Of a DNA stretch of 13,850 nucleotides, positions 1 to 9,517 are shown one piece after another (within the stretch, counting starts at the first letter, position 1; every line of letters begins with the position of its first letter). The notes below the pieces were generated by a model. The model searched no databases and had not been told where the DNA came from. It saw nothing but the letters and a program-made list of their open reading frames with translations. Made by a program: the position numbers and the translations under genes. The stretch lies in NCBI GenBank assembly GCA_002726925.1, contig PBTJ01000051.1:6163-20012 (forward strand), given 5' to 3'. This DNA is from Gammaproteobacteria bacterium (GTDB lineage: Bacteria > Pseudomonadota > Gammaproteobacteria > Pseudomonadales > Azotimanducaceae).

Positions 1-222
1 GTCTTGGTGGATCATGGCTTAGGCAGTATTGCTGATCCACGGGCACTGGCCTATGTGGCGAAACAGCAGGGTGTGCCAAGTGTTGCCGTGCTGGGCGCCT
101 TAGCGTCAGATGAGCGTTACGGCGATGCCGATCAGCGGCTTGATCTCACACAGCACGACTTCGCAGCCGGGGTCAGCGCGCTGCAAGCGGCGCTGCCGCC
201 ATCGGTCGTATGTCGCGTATGA
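1..222 (+). CDS. C-terminal fragment of an unidentified protein (weak PfkB-type sugar kinase resemblance)
   Basis: The reading frame is open from the first base, so the gene begins outside the window; only the last 73 residues are seen. I do not recognise it with confidence. A hydrophobic strand runs into a D-H-G-L-G motif, followed by a helix, a second strand (GVPSVAVLG) and then DERYGDAD. This order loosely recalls the middle of PfkB-family kinases such as the HldE kinase domain (strand, D-Y-G-K-G, helix, strand, then ..RY.GAD..). The protein ends shortly afterwards, with no room for the usual C-terminal GAGD catalytic part, so it would be a truncated or degenerate member, or something unrelated. 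Its TGA overlaps an in-frame ATG of waaA (ATGA, 219-222), which implies translational coupling and shared transcription with the lipopolysaccharide gene. That context makes an envelope sugar role plausible but unproven. Confidence 0.5.
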   Translation, partial: VLVDHGLGSIADPRALAYVAKQQGVPSVAVLGALASDERYGDADQRLDLTQHDFAAGVSALQAALPPSVVCRV

Positions 223-1556
223 GCTTATCGAGCAAACAGCCTCGCCCAGCCCTTTACCCCGGTTTGCTGCTGTACCGGTGTATGCTTTGGCTGGCCTTGC
301 CTATTGTTCTGGTGCGCCTTTGGTGGCGCGGTCGCAGCGATCCCACATATCGGCCTCGGTGGCGCGAACGGTTCGGTTTTTATCGGCAGCCCATTAGCTC
401 GAAGAGCATCTGGTTTCATACCGTATCGGCTGGCGAGAGTATTGCTGCCGCGCCGCTGATTCGTGATTTCGCCCAGCGCGATGCATTAAAGCGCCCTGTG
501 CTGGTAACCACGATGACCCCCACCGGCAGCGAGCAGGTCACTGGCTTGCTGGGCGACTGCGTGCAGCACTGTTACGCCCCCTACGACTTCACCTTCGCGG
601 TGCGACGCTTTTTCGCGCACGTCCAGCCGCGTGCCTTAATACTGATGGAAACCGAGATTTGGCCGAACCTTATTTTGCAGGCCAAGGCCTTGGGTATTCC
701 TGTGCTGCTGATGAACGCGCGGCTATCGGCAAAGTCCATGCGTGGCTATGAGCGCTTTGCTTGGTTGGGCAGACCCGTGTTGCAGGCAATCGACCTGATC
801 GCCTGCCAAACCCAGGAACATGCTGCTCGCTTCCAAACGTTAGGCGTGCTGCCAGCACGCGTGCAGGAGGTAGGTAACGTGAAATACGATCTCGACGCGC
901 GGATAGACTTGGCCCAGCGCGCTCAGCAGATGCAGGCGCGTCTTGGCGGCGAGCCATCGCAATCATGGATTGCGGCTTCCACCCATCCGGGTGAGGAAGA
1001 GCTTGTCTTGCAGGCCCATCAGCAGTTGCTGCAAACCCATGACAAGCTGCTGCTCTGGTTAGCACCCAGACATCCGAACCGCATCGCAGAACTGACGCCG
1101 CTGTTAGATCGCTTCTCCCAGCAGTTGCCTGGCGGCTGGTGTCGTTACTCAGACTTGCTTCAACAAAGCCGAGTCAACGATACACTGGTGAGCGTGGTGG
1201 TGGTGGATCAAATGGGGGTGTTAATGCCTCTGTACGAAGAGGCCGATGTCGCCTTTGTCGGTGGTTCACTCGTGGCCCACGGCGGGCACAACCCAATCGA
1301 GCCGGCGAGCGTTAGCACACCAGTGATCACGGGCCCGCATTACTTCAACTTTGCACAAGTCTTCGCCGATCTGATGCAGGTAGGGGCCTGCATAACAACA
1401 GATCAACACGCCTTGTTTGATGCTGTGGATCAACTGCTGAACGACGTCGAACGTTGCAACGTTATGGGCACGGCGGGAGCCGAGGTGGTGGAGATGAACC
1501 GGGGTGCCAAGCAGCGCAGTCTGGTGCTACTCGAACAGCAACTCAACGTTGGTTAG
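219..1556 (+). CDS. waaA: 3-deoxy-D-manno-octulosonic acid (Kdo) transferase WaaA
   Basis: Transfers Kdo from CMP-Kdo to the lipid IVA precursor at the inner face of the cytoplasmic membrane, an essential step of lipopolysaccharide core synthesis. The protein is 445 residues, slightly longer than the usual 420-430. A hydrophobic anchor spans about residues 14-35 and is followed by a basic patch. FHTVSAGES (66-74) carries the conserved glutamate (Glu73) that serves as catalytic base in GT30 enzymes. METEIWPNLI and MNARLS are typical of the N-terminal half. Near residue 348 the C-terminal half has GGSLVAHGGHNPIEP, the CMP-Kdo-binding signature. The ATG at 219 is chosen because it forms an ATGA overlap with the preceding stop; an in-frame ATG at 210 would add three residues. 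No clear Shine-Dalgarno precedes either, which fits translational coupling. Its stop codon overlaps the oppositely oriented tolC stop. One or two Kdo units may be added; this cannot be told from the sequence. Confidence 0.95.
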   Translation: MSLSSKQPRPALYPGLLLYRCMLWLALPIVLVRLWWRGRSDPTYRPRWRERFGFYRQPISSKSIWFHTVSAGESIAAAPLIRDFAQRDALKRPVLVTTMTPTGSEQVTGLLGDCVQHCYAPYDFTFAVRRFFAHVQPRALILMETEIWPNLILQAKALGIPVLLMNARLSAKSMRGYERFAWLGRPVLQAIDLIACQTQEHAARFQTLGVLPARVQEVGNVKYDLDARIDLAQRAQQMQARLGGEPSQSWIAASTHPGEEELVLQAHQQLLQTHDKLLLWLAPRHPNRIAELTPLLDRFSQQLPGGWCRYSDLLQQSRVNDTLVSVVVVDQMGVLMPLYEEADVAFVGGSLVAHGGHNPIEPASVSTPVITGPHYFNFAQVFADLMQVGACITTDQHALFDAVDQLLNDVERCNVMGTAGAEVVEMNRGAKQRSLVLLEQQLNVG

Positions 1557-2953
1557 CCGTTGCCGTCGCGCACAGACACGATGCGCGTTACTGGCGCGCC
1601 GTTATCCATGAAGCTATTGATTTCCTCCAGATCTGCGTCGCCCAGCAATCCGGTCTGTTGCTTGAGTCGCAGCAAATTCAGCAGGTAGTTATAGCGAGAG
1701 TCTGCGTAGGCGAATTGCGAGTCGAACAAACGTTGCTGGGCTTGGAGCACGTCGACAATGTTTCGAGTACCTACTTCATAGCCCGTTTGGGTTGCCTCCA
1801 GCGCCGACTGGGCTGAGCGAATGGCCTTCAGTCGAGCCTGCACGCGAACCACATCCGTGGACACAGACTTATAGAGATTGCGGGTGTTGCGAACCACAGT
1901 GCGGCGCTGATTTAACAGCTGCTCGCGGGATTGTTCTGCACGCGCACGACCCTCGCGCATCCGCGATGTGGTACGCCCTCCCTGAAAAATGGGCAGGGTG
2001 ACCTGTAGCCCATAGACCGTCGTTTCGGTCTCTTCGGGGCTGAACTGCTGGGTCAGTGGATTGCCGTTATTGTTATTGGTGCGCGTCACCGTGGCATCAA
2101 CGGTAGGCGCGTAATCTGACATGCGCGAACGCGCATCGCTTTTCGCGGCGGTTAACTGCTCTATGGCCGCGCGAACTCCAAGGTTCGAACGCAGGGCGGC
2201 ATTTACCCAAGCATCTTCATCTATCGGATCCGGTTGAACGATAGGTAACTGCTCGGACAGGGTTGCCAACTCGTCGTAGTCTCGGCCGGTAAGCGTGCGC
2301 AGGGTTTCAAAGCTGATGTAGTGATCGGTTTCCGCCTGAATTTGTCGCACCAGCGCGGCGTCATAGGCCGCCTGAGATTCCAGCACATCGGTAATGGCAA
2401 CAAGGCCCACATCAAAGCGTTGCTGCACCTGCTCGAGTTGGCGCTGCACCGCAGTAACTTCAGCGTTCGTGGTATCCAGGCGATCGCGGGTGCGCAGGAT
2501 ATTCAGGTAAGCCTCAGCCACCCGCACGATCAAATCTTGTTCCTGGGCTGCTAACGCAAATGAAGAGGCTTTGACGAAGGCTTTTGCGCTGTCGTAGCCA
2601 AACCAACCCGACAAATTCAGCACTGGCTGGCGCAGTTGGGCGTTCCAGCCGTTGTCGTTATAGCCCTTTCTCAGTATTTGGCTCTGCAGACTCTGGTCTC
2701 CGGGGATGGTGGTTTCGGTTTTCGTAGTGTTCGCGTTGGCGACGATACTGGGCAGCAAGGCCGAGCGTGCTTGAGGTAAGCGCTCTTTGTCCGCCCGGTA
2801 AGAGGCGCGTGCTGCGCCGACGACGGCGTCATTATCCTTAGCGGCGACAAAGACATCGACCAAGTCATCTGCCTGAGCCGGGGCGCAGCAAAGTCCAGCG
2901 CTAACCAATAGGGCGACGAGCGAACGGCTGAACTTGGGATGCGAGTCGATCAT
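1553..2953 (-). CDS. tolC: TolC-family outer-membrane efflux/secretion channel
   Basis: A trimeric outer-membrane beta-barrel with a long periplasmic alpha-helical tunnel. It is the exit duct for RND and MFS drug pumps and type I secretion. The 466 residues begin with a signal peptide: a short basic start, a hydrophobic core at about 11-24, and a probable cut after AQA at residue 28. The mature chain shows the two-fold OEP repeat, with one half starting near residue 30 and the second near 230 (ALRSNLGVRAAIEQL). The C-terminal hallmark VGTRNIVDVLQAQQRLF is followed by YNYLLNLLRLKQQTG, characteristic of the proteobacterial TolC clade rather than NodT/OprM lipoproteins; no lipobox cysteine is present. 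Length is close to E. coli TolC (493 precursor). An AGGA ribosome site 7 nt upstream supports the start. The gene is divergent from yqiB and convergent with waaA, overlapping it by 4 bp. Confidence 0.95.
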   Translation of the reverse strand: MIDSHPKFSRSLVALLVSAGLCCAPAQADDLVDVFVAAKDNDAVVGAARASYRADKERLPQARSALLPSIVANANTTKTETTIPGDQSLQSQILRKGYNDNGWNAQLRQPVLNLSGWFGYDSAKAFVKASSFALAAQEQDLIVRVAEAYLNILRTRDRLDTTNAEVTAVQRQLEQVQQRFDVGLVAITDVLESQAAYDAALVRQIQAETDHYISFETLRTLTGRDYDELATLSEQLPIVQPDPIDEDAWVNAALRSNLGVRAAIEQLTAAKSDARSRMSDYAPTVDATVTRTNNNNGNPLTQQFSPEETETTVYGLQVTLPIFQGGRTTSRMREGRARAEQSREQLLNQRRTVVRNTRNLYKSVSTDVVRVQARLKAIRSAQSALEATQTGYEVGTRNIVDVLQAQQRLFDSQFAYADSRYNYLLNLLRLKQQTGLLGDADLEEINSFMDNGAPVTRIVSVRDGNG

Positions 2954-2960
2954 TTAAGTT

Positions 2961-2964
2961 TCCT
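2961..2964 (-). promoter_or_regulatory. Ribosome binding site of tolC
   Basis: On the minus strand AGGA lies 7 nt before the ATG ending at 2951. It is one of the few clear Shine-Dalgarno sequences in the window and fixes the tolC start used here. Confidence 0.7.
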
Positions 2965-3028
2965 AATATGAGGCTCAATAGGCACGAAGCAAACATCGAA
3001 AAGCGACGCAGATGCTCAGAGGATGCAG

Positions 3029-3056
3029 ATTATGCGCTCTCTAGCAGTCCAAGTAA
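3029..3056 (-). promoter_or_regulatory. Candidate sigma70-type promoter for tolC
   Basis: Read on the minus strand, TTACTT (3056-3051) and CATAAT (3034-3029) are separated by 16 bp and lie about 75 bp before the tolC start. The -10 box matches five of six consensus positions, whereas the -35 box is poor. The position in the divergent tolC/yqiB spacer is right for a promoter, but the call rests on eye matching only. Confidence 0.3.
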
Positions 3057-3095
3057 CGTGAAGCGGCACGGGCTTTTAGTCCTAAGCTTCCACAC

Positions 3096-3116
3096 ATCAA
3101 AAGAATACGATTTGAT
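3096..3116. promoter_or_regulatory. Inverted repeat in the tolC/yqiB spacer, possible operator
   Basis: ATCAAA (3096-3101) and TTTGAT (3111-3116) form a perfect 6 bp inverted repeat with a 9 bp centre, 21 bp overall, roughly midway between two divergent starts. The geometry suits a dimeric regulator, but no known family site is matched. It is not an FNR box, whose arms are in the opposite order with a 4 bp gap. Confidence 0.25.
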
Positions 3117-3158
3117 AGGCAAAACCCACATTCGCGCATAGCGCCTCTTGGGTGCCCT

Positions 3159-3171
3159 AGGTATATTACCT
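3159..3171. promoter_or_regulatory. Short palindrome overlapping a possible yqiB -10 region
   Basis: AGGTA-TAT-TACCT is a 5-3-5 inverted repeat about 36 bp before the GTG start of yqiB. It contains TATATT (3162-3167), a plausible -10 box, although no good -35 lies 16-18 bp upstream. It could be an operator over the yqiB-parC operon promoter or chance. The rest of the 253 bp spacer (2954-3206) holds no credible open reading frame. Confidence 0.25.
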
Positions 3172-3206
3172 TGCTACAAATGCACGATCAGAGTTAATAA
3201 GTTCAC

Positions 3207-3761
3207 GTGTCAGACAAACGCCCGGAAACAGACGCCGATATTTTGAGTCGCTCAACAGAGTTGAGCTACGACTTTGCCACCGGCGCGCGCCAACCCAGTC
3301 GTCGCTACCATCACGATTTGGTTGGCCACATGGCCGAGTGCGATATGAATTTTCAACGGCTCATGCAGCTGTTTCCCACGGTGCGGGAAGATGACTTCAA
3401 GTGCGTCATGCTGCTCCCTGGCGAGGCGGGTACGCGAGTGGAGTTAAGCGTTGTCGAACGCGGCCCCTATACGTCGACGGTGCAACTGACTCAGGTGCCC
3501 AAGCAAGACTGGGGCAGCAGCCCCAACATGAAAATACAGATGTATCACGACACCAAGAGTGCTGAAGTGGTGTCTTATCAACACGAGTCGCGCTTCCATG
3601 GCGCTTACGAGTACCCGAACAAACGCATGCGCGCCCGCGACGAAAAAGAGCAGCTCAATCGCTTTCTGGGCGAGTATTTGGCCCTGTGTTTGGCCATAGG
3701 CATGAGCGCAGACCCAGGTTTCAATATCGCTGCAAACCCCCAATCGGGTCGTGGGGGCTAG
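3207..3761 (+). CDS. yqiB: DUF1249 protein, YqiB homologue
   Basis: A homologue of E. coli YqiB, a conserved protein of unknown biochemical role encoded beside cpdA in many gammaproteobacteria. The DUF1249 core runs from about residue 36 (HDLVGHMAECDMNFQRL) to 170. It includes VERGPYTSTVQL, the MYHD motif, YPNKRMRARDEK and a closing amphipathic helix (LNRFLGEYLALCLA). No signal peptide or membrane segment is seen. At 184 residues it is longer than the roughly 140-residue E. coli protein because of an N-terminal extension of about 35 residues and a short glycine-rich tail. The start is GTG: an in-frame TAA lies at 3198-3200, and the first ATG (3330) would cut into the domain; a TTG at 3243 is a less likely alternative. 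No strong Shine-Dalgarno is visible. It ends 9 bp before cpdA and probably leads the yqiB-cpdA-parE-parC transcript. Confidence 0.85.
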   Translation: MSDKRPETDADILSRSTELSYDFATGARQPSRRYHHDLVGHMAECDMNFQRLMQLFPTVREDDFKCVMLLPGEAGTRVELSVVERGPYTSTVQLTQVPKQDWGSSPNMKIQMYHDTKSAEVVSYQHESRFHGAYEYPNKRMRARDEKEQLNRFLGEYLALCLAIGMSADPGFNIAANPQSGRGG

Positions 3762-3770
3762 ATCAACCCA

Positions 3771-6442
<2,672 letters not shown>

Positions 6443-6515
6443 CCAGGGTTTGCAGCAGCCCCAGCTCGAGTGGTCAGCGAAAATTTGATTCGACAAGCAG
6501 ATAGGCACACTTCCT

Positions 6516-8786
6516 ATGGATGATGAAATTCAATCCACGGCTTTGGGCGGCGATTCGCCGGAGTCCATGTCGCTGGCGACGTATACCGAGCGGGCGTACC
6601 TGGACTACTCCATGTACGTTATCAACGACCGGGCGCTGCCGCATATTGCCGATGGGCTGAAGCCGGTTCAGCGCCGCATCATTTACGCCATGAGCGAGTT
6701 GGGCTTGAACAGTCAGGCCAAGTACGCCAAGTCAGCGCGCACGGTGGGTGATGTGCTGGGTAAATTTCATCCCCACGGCGATAGCGCCTGCTACGAAGCC
6801 ATGGTGCTGATGGCACAACCGTTTTCGTTTCGTTACCCCATGGTTGACGGTCAGGGCAACTGGGGCGCGCCGGACGACCCCAAGTCCTTTGCCGCCATGC
6901 GCTATACCGAAGCAAGATTGTCGCGCTATGCCGATCTGCTGCTCAGTGAAGCCCGCCAAGGCACGGTCGATTACAGCCCGAACTTTGATGGCAGCGTTAA
7001 GGAACCTAAACTACTGCCTGCCCAAGCGCCCTTTGTGCTGCTCAACGGCAGCACGGGCATTGCCGTCGGCATGGCGACGGATATTCCGCCGCACAACTTA
7101 AACGAAGTGATCAGCGCCTGTGTGCACTTGTTAGACAGCCCGAAGGCATCGGTGGCGGACCTGATGACCCACATCAAGGGACCAGACTACCCAACCGAAG
7201 CTCAGGTAATTACGCCGAACGCCGACATCCGTGCGCTTTATGACACCGGCCGAGGCAGCATTAAAGCGCGTGCGGTATTTCATCGTGAAGGCCCTGAAGT
7301 AGTGATTACTGCACTGCCCCACCAAGTCTCGCCAGCCAAAGTACTGGAGCAAGTCGCCCAGCAAATGAACGCGAAAAAGCTGCCCATGCTGGTGGATTTG
7401 CGTGATGAATCCGATCACGAAAACCCAACGCGCTTGGTCTTCGTGCCGCGATCCAATCGCATCGACTACGACCGTCTGATGAGCCACCTGTTTGCCACCA
7501 CAGATCTAGAGCGCAGCTATCGGGTCAATCTGAACATCATTGGTCTCGACCAACGCCCAGAAGTGAAGGGCTTGGTTGGCATTCTCAAAGAGTGGCTACG
7601 CTACCGGCTCGACGTCGTCACCCGGCGCTTGAATTTCCGTCTGGAAAAAATTAACGACCGCCTGCACATTCTCGATGGCCTGCTCATCGCCTATCTCAAT
7701 CTGGACGAAGTGATACGCATTATTCGCGAGGAAGACGAGCCACGGCCCGCGCTGATGAAGCGTTTCGGGCTTAGTGACACTCAGGCCAACGCGATCTTAG
7801 ATTTGCGGCTGCGCAATCTCGCCAAGCTCGAAGAAATGAAATTGCGCGGCGAAAAAGACCAGCTAGAAACCGAAAAAGCCGATCTGGAAAAAACCCTCGG
7901 TTCCAAGGCGCGCATGCAGACATTGATCAAAAAGGAATTGCTGGCGGTTGCCGAAGAATACGGCGACGCGCGCCGGTCGCCGCTGATCGAAGCCGAAGAA
8001 GCCCAAGCCTTCAGTGATGAAGACTTGCTCACCAACGACCCCATCACTGTGGTGCTTTCGGAGAAAGGCTGGGTGCGGGCAGCCAAGGGTCACGATGTAA
8101 AATCTCACGAGCTAAACTATCGCACTGGTGACGAATTTGCGCAGGCGGCCAAGGGCCGCAGTAACGATGTGCTGGTATTCCTCGATTCCGACGGACGCAG
8201 CTACAACGCGCTCGCGCACACGTTGCCGTCAGCGCGAGGCCAGGGTGAGCCGCTGTCGGGTCGTTTCAAAACGAAAAACGATGCGCGCTTCGTTGGCGTC
8301 ATCATGGGCAGTGGCGACAGCAAAGTGCTGCTCGCTTCCAACGCCGGCTACGGCTTCGTTGGCACGCTCAACGAGATGGTCACCAAGAACAAAGCGGGTA
8401 AAGCGTGTTTGAGCGTGCCCTCTGGCGGCTCTGCGCTACCGCCGGTAATGATTGATCCCGGGCTGCACGATGCCGACAGCGCAAGCGTCGCCGCCGTCAC
8501 CAACCAAGGTCGGCTGCTGGTCTTTGCGTTAAAAGATCTGCCAGAGCTGACGAAGGGTAAGGGCAACAAGCTACTCAACGTACCGTCTGCTGCGTTTAAG
8601 TCTGGTGAGGAAGAACTGATCGGTGCAGTCGTCGTCGGCGAGAAAGACGAGTTGTTGGTGCACGCCGGTCAACGGCATCTGCGCCTCAAAGCCAAAGACT
8701 TAGAAAGCTATGCCGGAGAGCGAGCCCGCCGCGGACGTCGCCTACCAAGAGGTTTCCAGAAGGTGGATCGATTATCGGTGGAGTAG
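6516..8786 (+). CDS. parC: DNA topoisomerase IV subunit A (ParC)
   Basis: DNA-breaking subunit of topoisomerase IV. The 756 residues compare with 752 in E. coli. The winged-helix/tower core starts near residue 24 ([19 protein letters not shown]). The catalytic tyrosine is Tyr130 in AMRYTE, equivalent to E. coli Tyr120. The quinolone-resistance-determining segment reads [14 protein letters not shown], with Ser90 and Glu94 matching the wild-type E. coli Ser80 and Glu84. The intercalating isoleucine lies in [16 protein letters not shown] charged coiled-coil stretch spans about 435-480, and a beta-pinwheel C-terminal domain begins near 505. That domain lacks a GyrA-box (QRRGGKG), supporting ParC rather than GyrA. 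It follows parE after 73 bp, with a weak ribosome site, and probably shares its transcript. It ends in TAG with no clear terminator directly after. Confidence 0.97.
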   Translation: MDDEIQSTALGGDSPESMSLATYTERAYLDYSMYVINDRALPHIADGLKPVQRRIIYAMSELGLNSQAKYAKSARTVGDVLGKFHPHGDSACYEAMVLMAQPFSFRYPMVDGQGNWGAPDDPKSFAAMRYTEARLSRYADLLLSEARQGTVDYSPNFDGSVKEPKLLPAQAPFVLLNGSTGIAVGMATDIPPHNLNEVISACVHLLDSPKASVADLMTHIKGPDYPTEAQVITPNADIRALYDTGRGSIKARAVFHREGPEVVITALPHQVSPAKVLEQVAQQMNAKKLPMLVDLRDESDHENPTRLVFVPRSNRIDYDRLMSHLFATTDLERSYRVNLNIIGLDQRPEVKGLVGILKEWLRYRLDVVTRRLNFRLEKINDRLHILDGLLIAYLNLDEVIRIIREEDEPRPALMKRFGLSDTQANAILDLRLRNLAKLEEMKLRGEKDQLETEKADLEKTLGSKARMQTLIKKELLAVAEEYGDARRSPLIEAEEAQAFSDEDLLTNDPITVVLSEKGWVRAAKGHDVKSHELNYRTGDEFAQAAKGRSNDVLVFLDSDGRSYNALAHTLPSARGQGEPLSGRFKTKNDARFVGVIMGSGDSKVLLASNAGYGFVGTLNEMVTKNKAGKACLSVPSGGSALPPVMIDPGLHDADSASVAAVTNQGRLLVFALKDLPELTKGKGNKLLNVPSAAFKSGEEELIGAVVVGEKDELLVHAGQRHLRLKAKDLESYAGERARRGRRLPRGFQKVDRLSVE

Positions 8787-8858
8787 CGTGAGCGTTAACT
8801 TGCTTTGAGTGACGCATCACCCAGTTTGACAGTCATATCACCGAGGCTGGCTGGTAGA

Positions 8859-8901
8859 GCTCGTCAGACGAATGATTGCCTCTTTGCCCGTCATGACGAG
8901 C
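8859..8901. other. Possible stem-loop downstream of parC
   Basis: GCTCGTCA (8859-8866) and TGACGAGC (8894-8901) form a perfect 8 bp inverted repeat with a 27 nt loop, about 70 bp after the parC stop. No U-tract follows on either strand, so it is not a standard intrinsic terminator. It might end the parC transcript by other means or stabilise its 3' end, or be chance. Confidence 0.25.
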
Positions 8902-8911
8902 GACAGCGACG

Positions 8912-8947
8912 TAATCTAAGCGTTCTAACCAAGCAATAATCTAAACG
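8912..8947. repeat. Short direct repeat in the parC/VOC spacer
   Basis: TAATCTAAGCG (8912-8922) recurs as TAATCTAAACG (8937-8947), with ten of eleven bases identical and start points 25 bp apart. The spacer from 8787 to 9030 holds no credible gene. The repeat is too short to classify. Confidence 0.35.
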
Positions 8948-8984
8948 ACGAACGGACCGCTGATCAGGTTAACCAACGACCGTT

Positions 8985-9018
8985 CCACAGCCACAGCCAC
9001 AGCCACAGCCACAGCCAC
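8985..9018. repeat. CCACAG hexanucleotide microsatellite
   Basis: Five perfect tandem copies of CCACAG (8985-9014) are followed by a partial CCAC, 34 bp in all, ending 12 bp beyond the stop codon of the leftward VOC gene. It is therefore in that gene's 3' untranslated region and about 200 bp after parC. The hexamer unit preserves any reading frame, and on the minus strand it would encode alternating Cys-Gly, but no real gene uses it. Copy number may vary by replication slippage. Confidence 0.9.
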
Positions 9019-9030
9019 GATCAAAAGATC

Positions 9031-9423
9031 TTAGGCAGGCCGGTGAATGCCGCAGATCTTGTGCCCATCTGGATCTAAGAAGTAGCACAGGTACATCAGA
9101 CCCATGTTGCCGTTGCGGGCTCCAGGTGGATCTTCTGCTGTGGTAGCGCCGTTGGCAATCGCCACGTCGTGGAATTCCTGCAGCTGCTCTGGCGAGCTGC
9201 ATAGAAAACCAATCGTCGAGCCGTTGGCGACACTAACGGGCTGGCCGTTGATAGGTTCGGAAACGCTGAAGGTCGAGCCATCGTGGCTATAGAACAAACG
9301 GGTATGGCCGGTGTCATTCACATGCTCCATGGCAGGGGCTGCGCCCAGTACGCCGAGTACGGCATCGTAAAAGGCTTTGGTTTTTTGAATGTCATTGGCG
9401 CCGATCATAATGTGATTCAGCAT
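9031..9423 (-). CDS. VOC (glyoxalase/bleomycin resistance/dioxygenase) superfamily protein
   Basis: A single-domain, 130-residue cytoplasmic protein of the vicinal oxygen chelate fold, made of two beta-alpha-beta-beta-beta modules. The first begins MLNHIMIGANDIQKTKAFYDAVLG, with His4 as the probable first metal ligand. The second ends in YFLDPDGHKICGIHR, the standard terminal strand. Where classical glyoxalase I carries a metal-binding glutamate after DPDGxK-I, this protein has cysteine, as in a large uncharacterised VOC subfamily. Glyoxalase I activity therefore should not be assumed; glutathione transferase-like, isomerase or drug-binding roles are equally open. A strong GAGGAG site 8 nt upstream fixes the start. 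It lies 94 bp downstream of the leftward smp-like gene and could be co-transcribed with it, but no functional link is apparent. Confidence 0.85.
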   Translation of the reverse strand: MLNHIMIGANDIQKTKAFYDAVLGVLGAAPAMEHVNDTGHTRLFYSHDGSTFSVSEPINGQPVSVANGSTIGFLCSSPEQLQEFHDVAIANGATTAEDPPGARNGNMGLMYLCYFLDPDGHKICGIHRPA

Positions 9424-9431
9424 GGAGATTA

Positions 9432-9437
9432 CTCCTC
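9432..9437 (-). promoter_or_regulatory. Ribosome binding site of the VOC gene
   Basis: On the minus strand GAGGAG lies 8 nt before the ATG (9423-9421). It is the best Shine-Dalgarno match in the window and suggests efficient independent translation of this gene. Confidence 0.75.
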
Positions 9438-9473
9438 TTTGTGGTTGAGACCGGCCAGCAGACTAGACGCATA

Positions 9474-9502
9474 AGATGCTCAATGCCATAGGCGCTGCAT
9501 CT
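9474..9502 (-). terminator. Weak hairpin after the smp-like gene
   Basis: AGATGC (9474-9479) and GCATCT (9497-9502) pair as a 6 bp stem with a 17 nt loop, 15 bp past the stop of the leftward membrane-protein gene. On the minus strand the stem is followed by only TATG, not a U-run. It could attenuate read-through into the VOC gene, but the evidence is thin. Confidence 0.2.
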
Positions 9503-9517
9503 GTCCGACCAGAGCCC

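Noticed and set aside
670..1065. 131-codon minus-strand open frame inside waaA
   Set aside because: It lies wholly antisense to a strongly conserved gene and its Arg/Ala/Pro-rich translation has no recognisable domain.
1604..1612. DnaA-box-like TTATCCATG
   Set aside because: An imperfect match to TTATCCACA, single, and inside tolC coding sequence; no AT-rich unwinding element or replication gene is nearby.
8859..8901. Intrinsic terminator for parC
   Set aside because: The stem is good but the loop is 27 nt and no U-tract follows on either strand; it is listed only as a possible stem-loop.
8985..9018. Possible CRISPR or iteron array
   Set aside because: The unit is only 6 bp with no spacers, and there are no cas or rep genes nearby.
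8969..9202. Minus-strand frame encoding a Cys-Gly repeat protein
   Set aside because: The repeat is just the CCACAG microsatellite read in one frame, and the frame overlaps the VOC gene.
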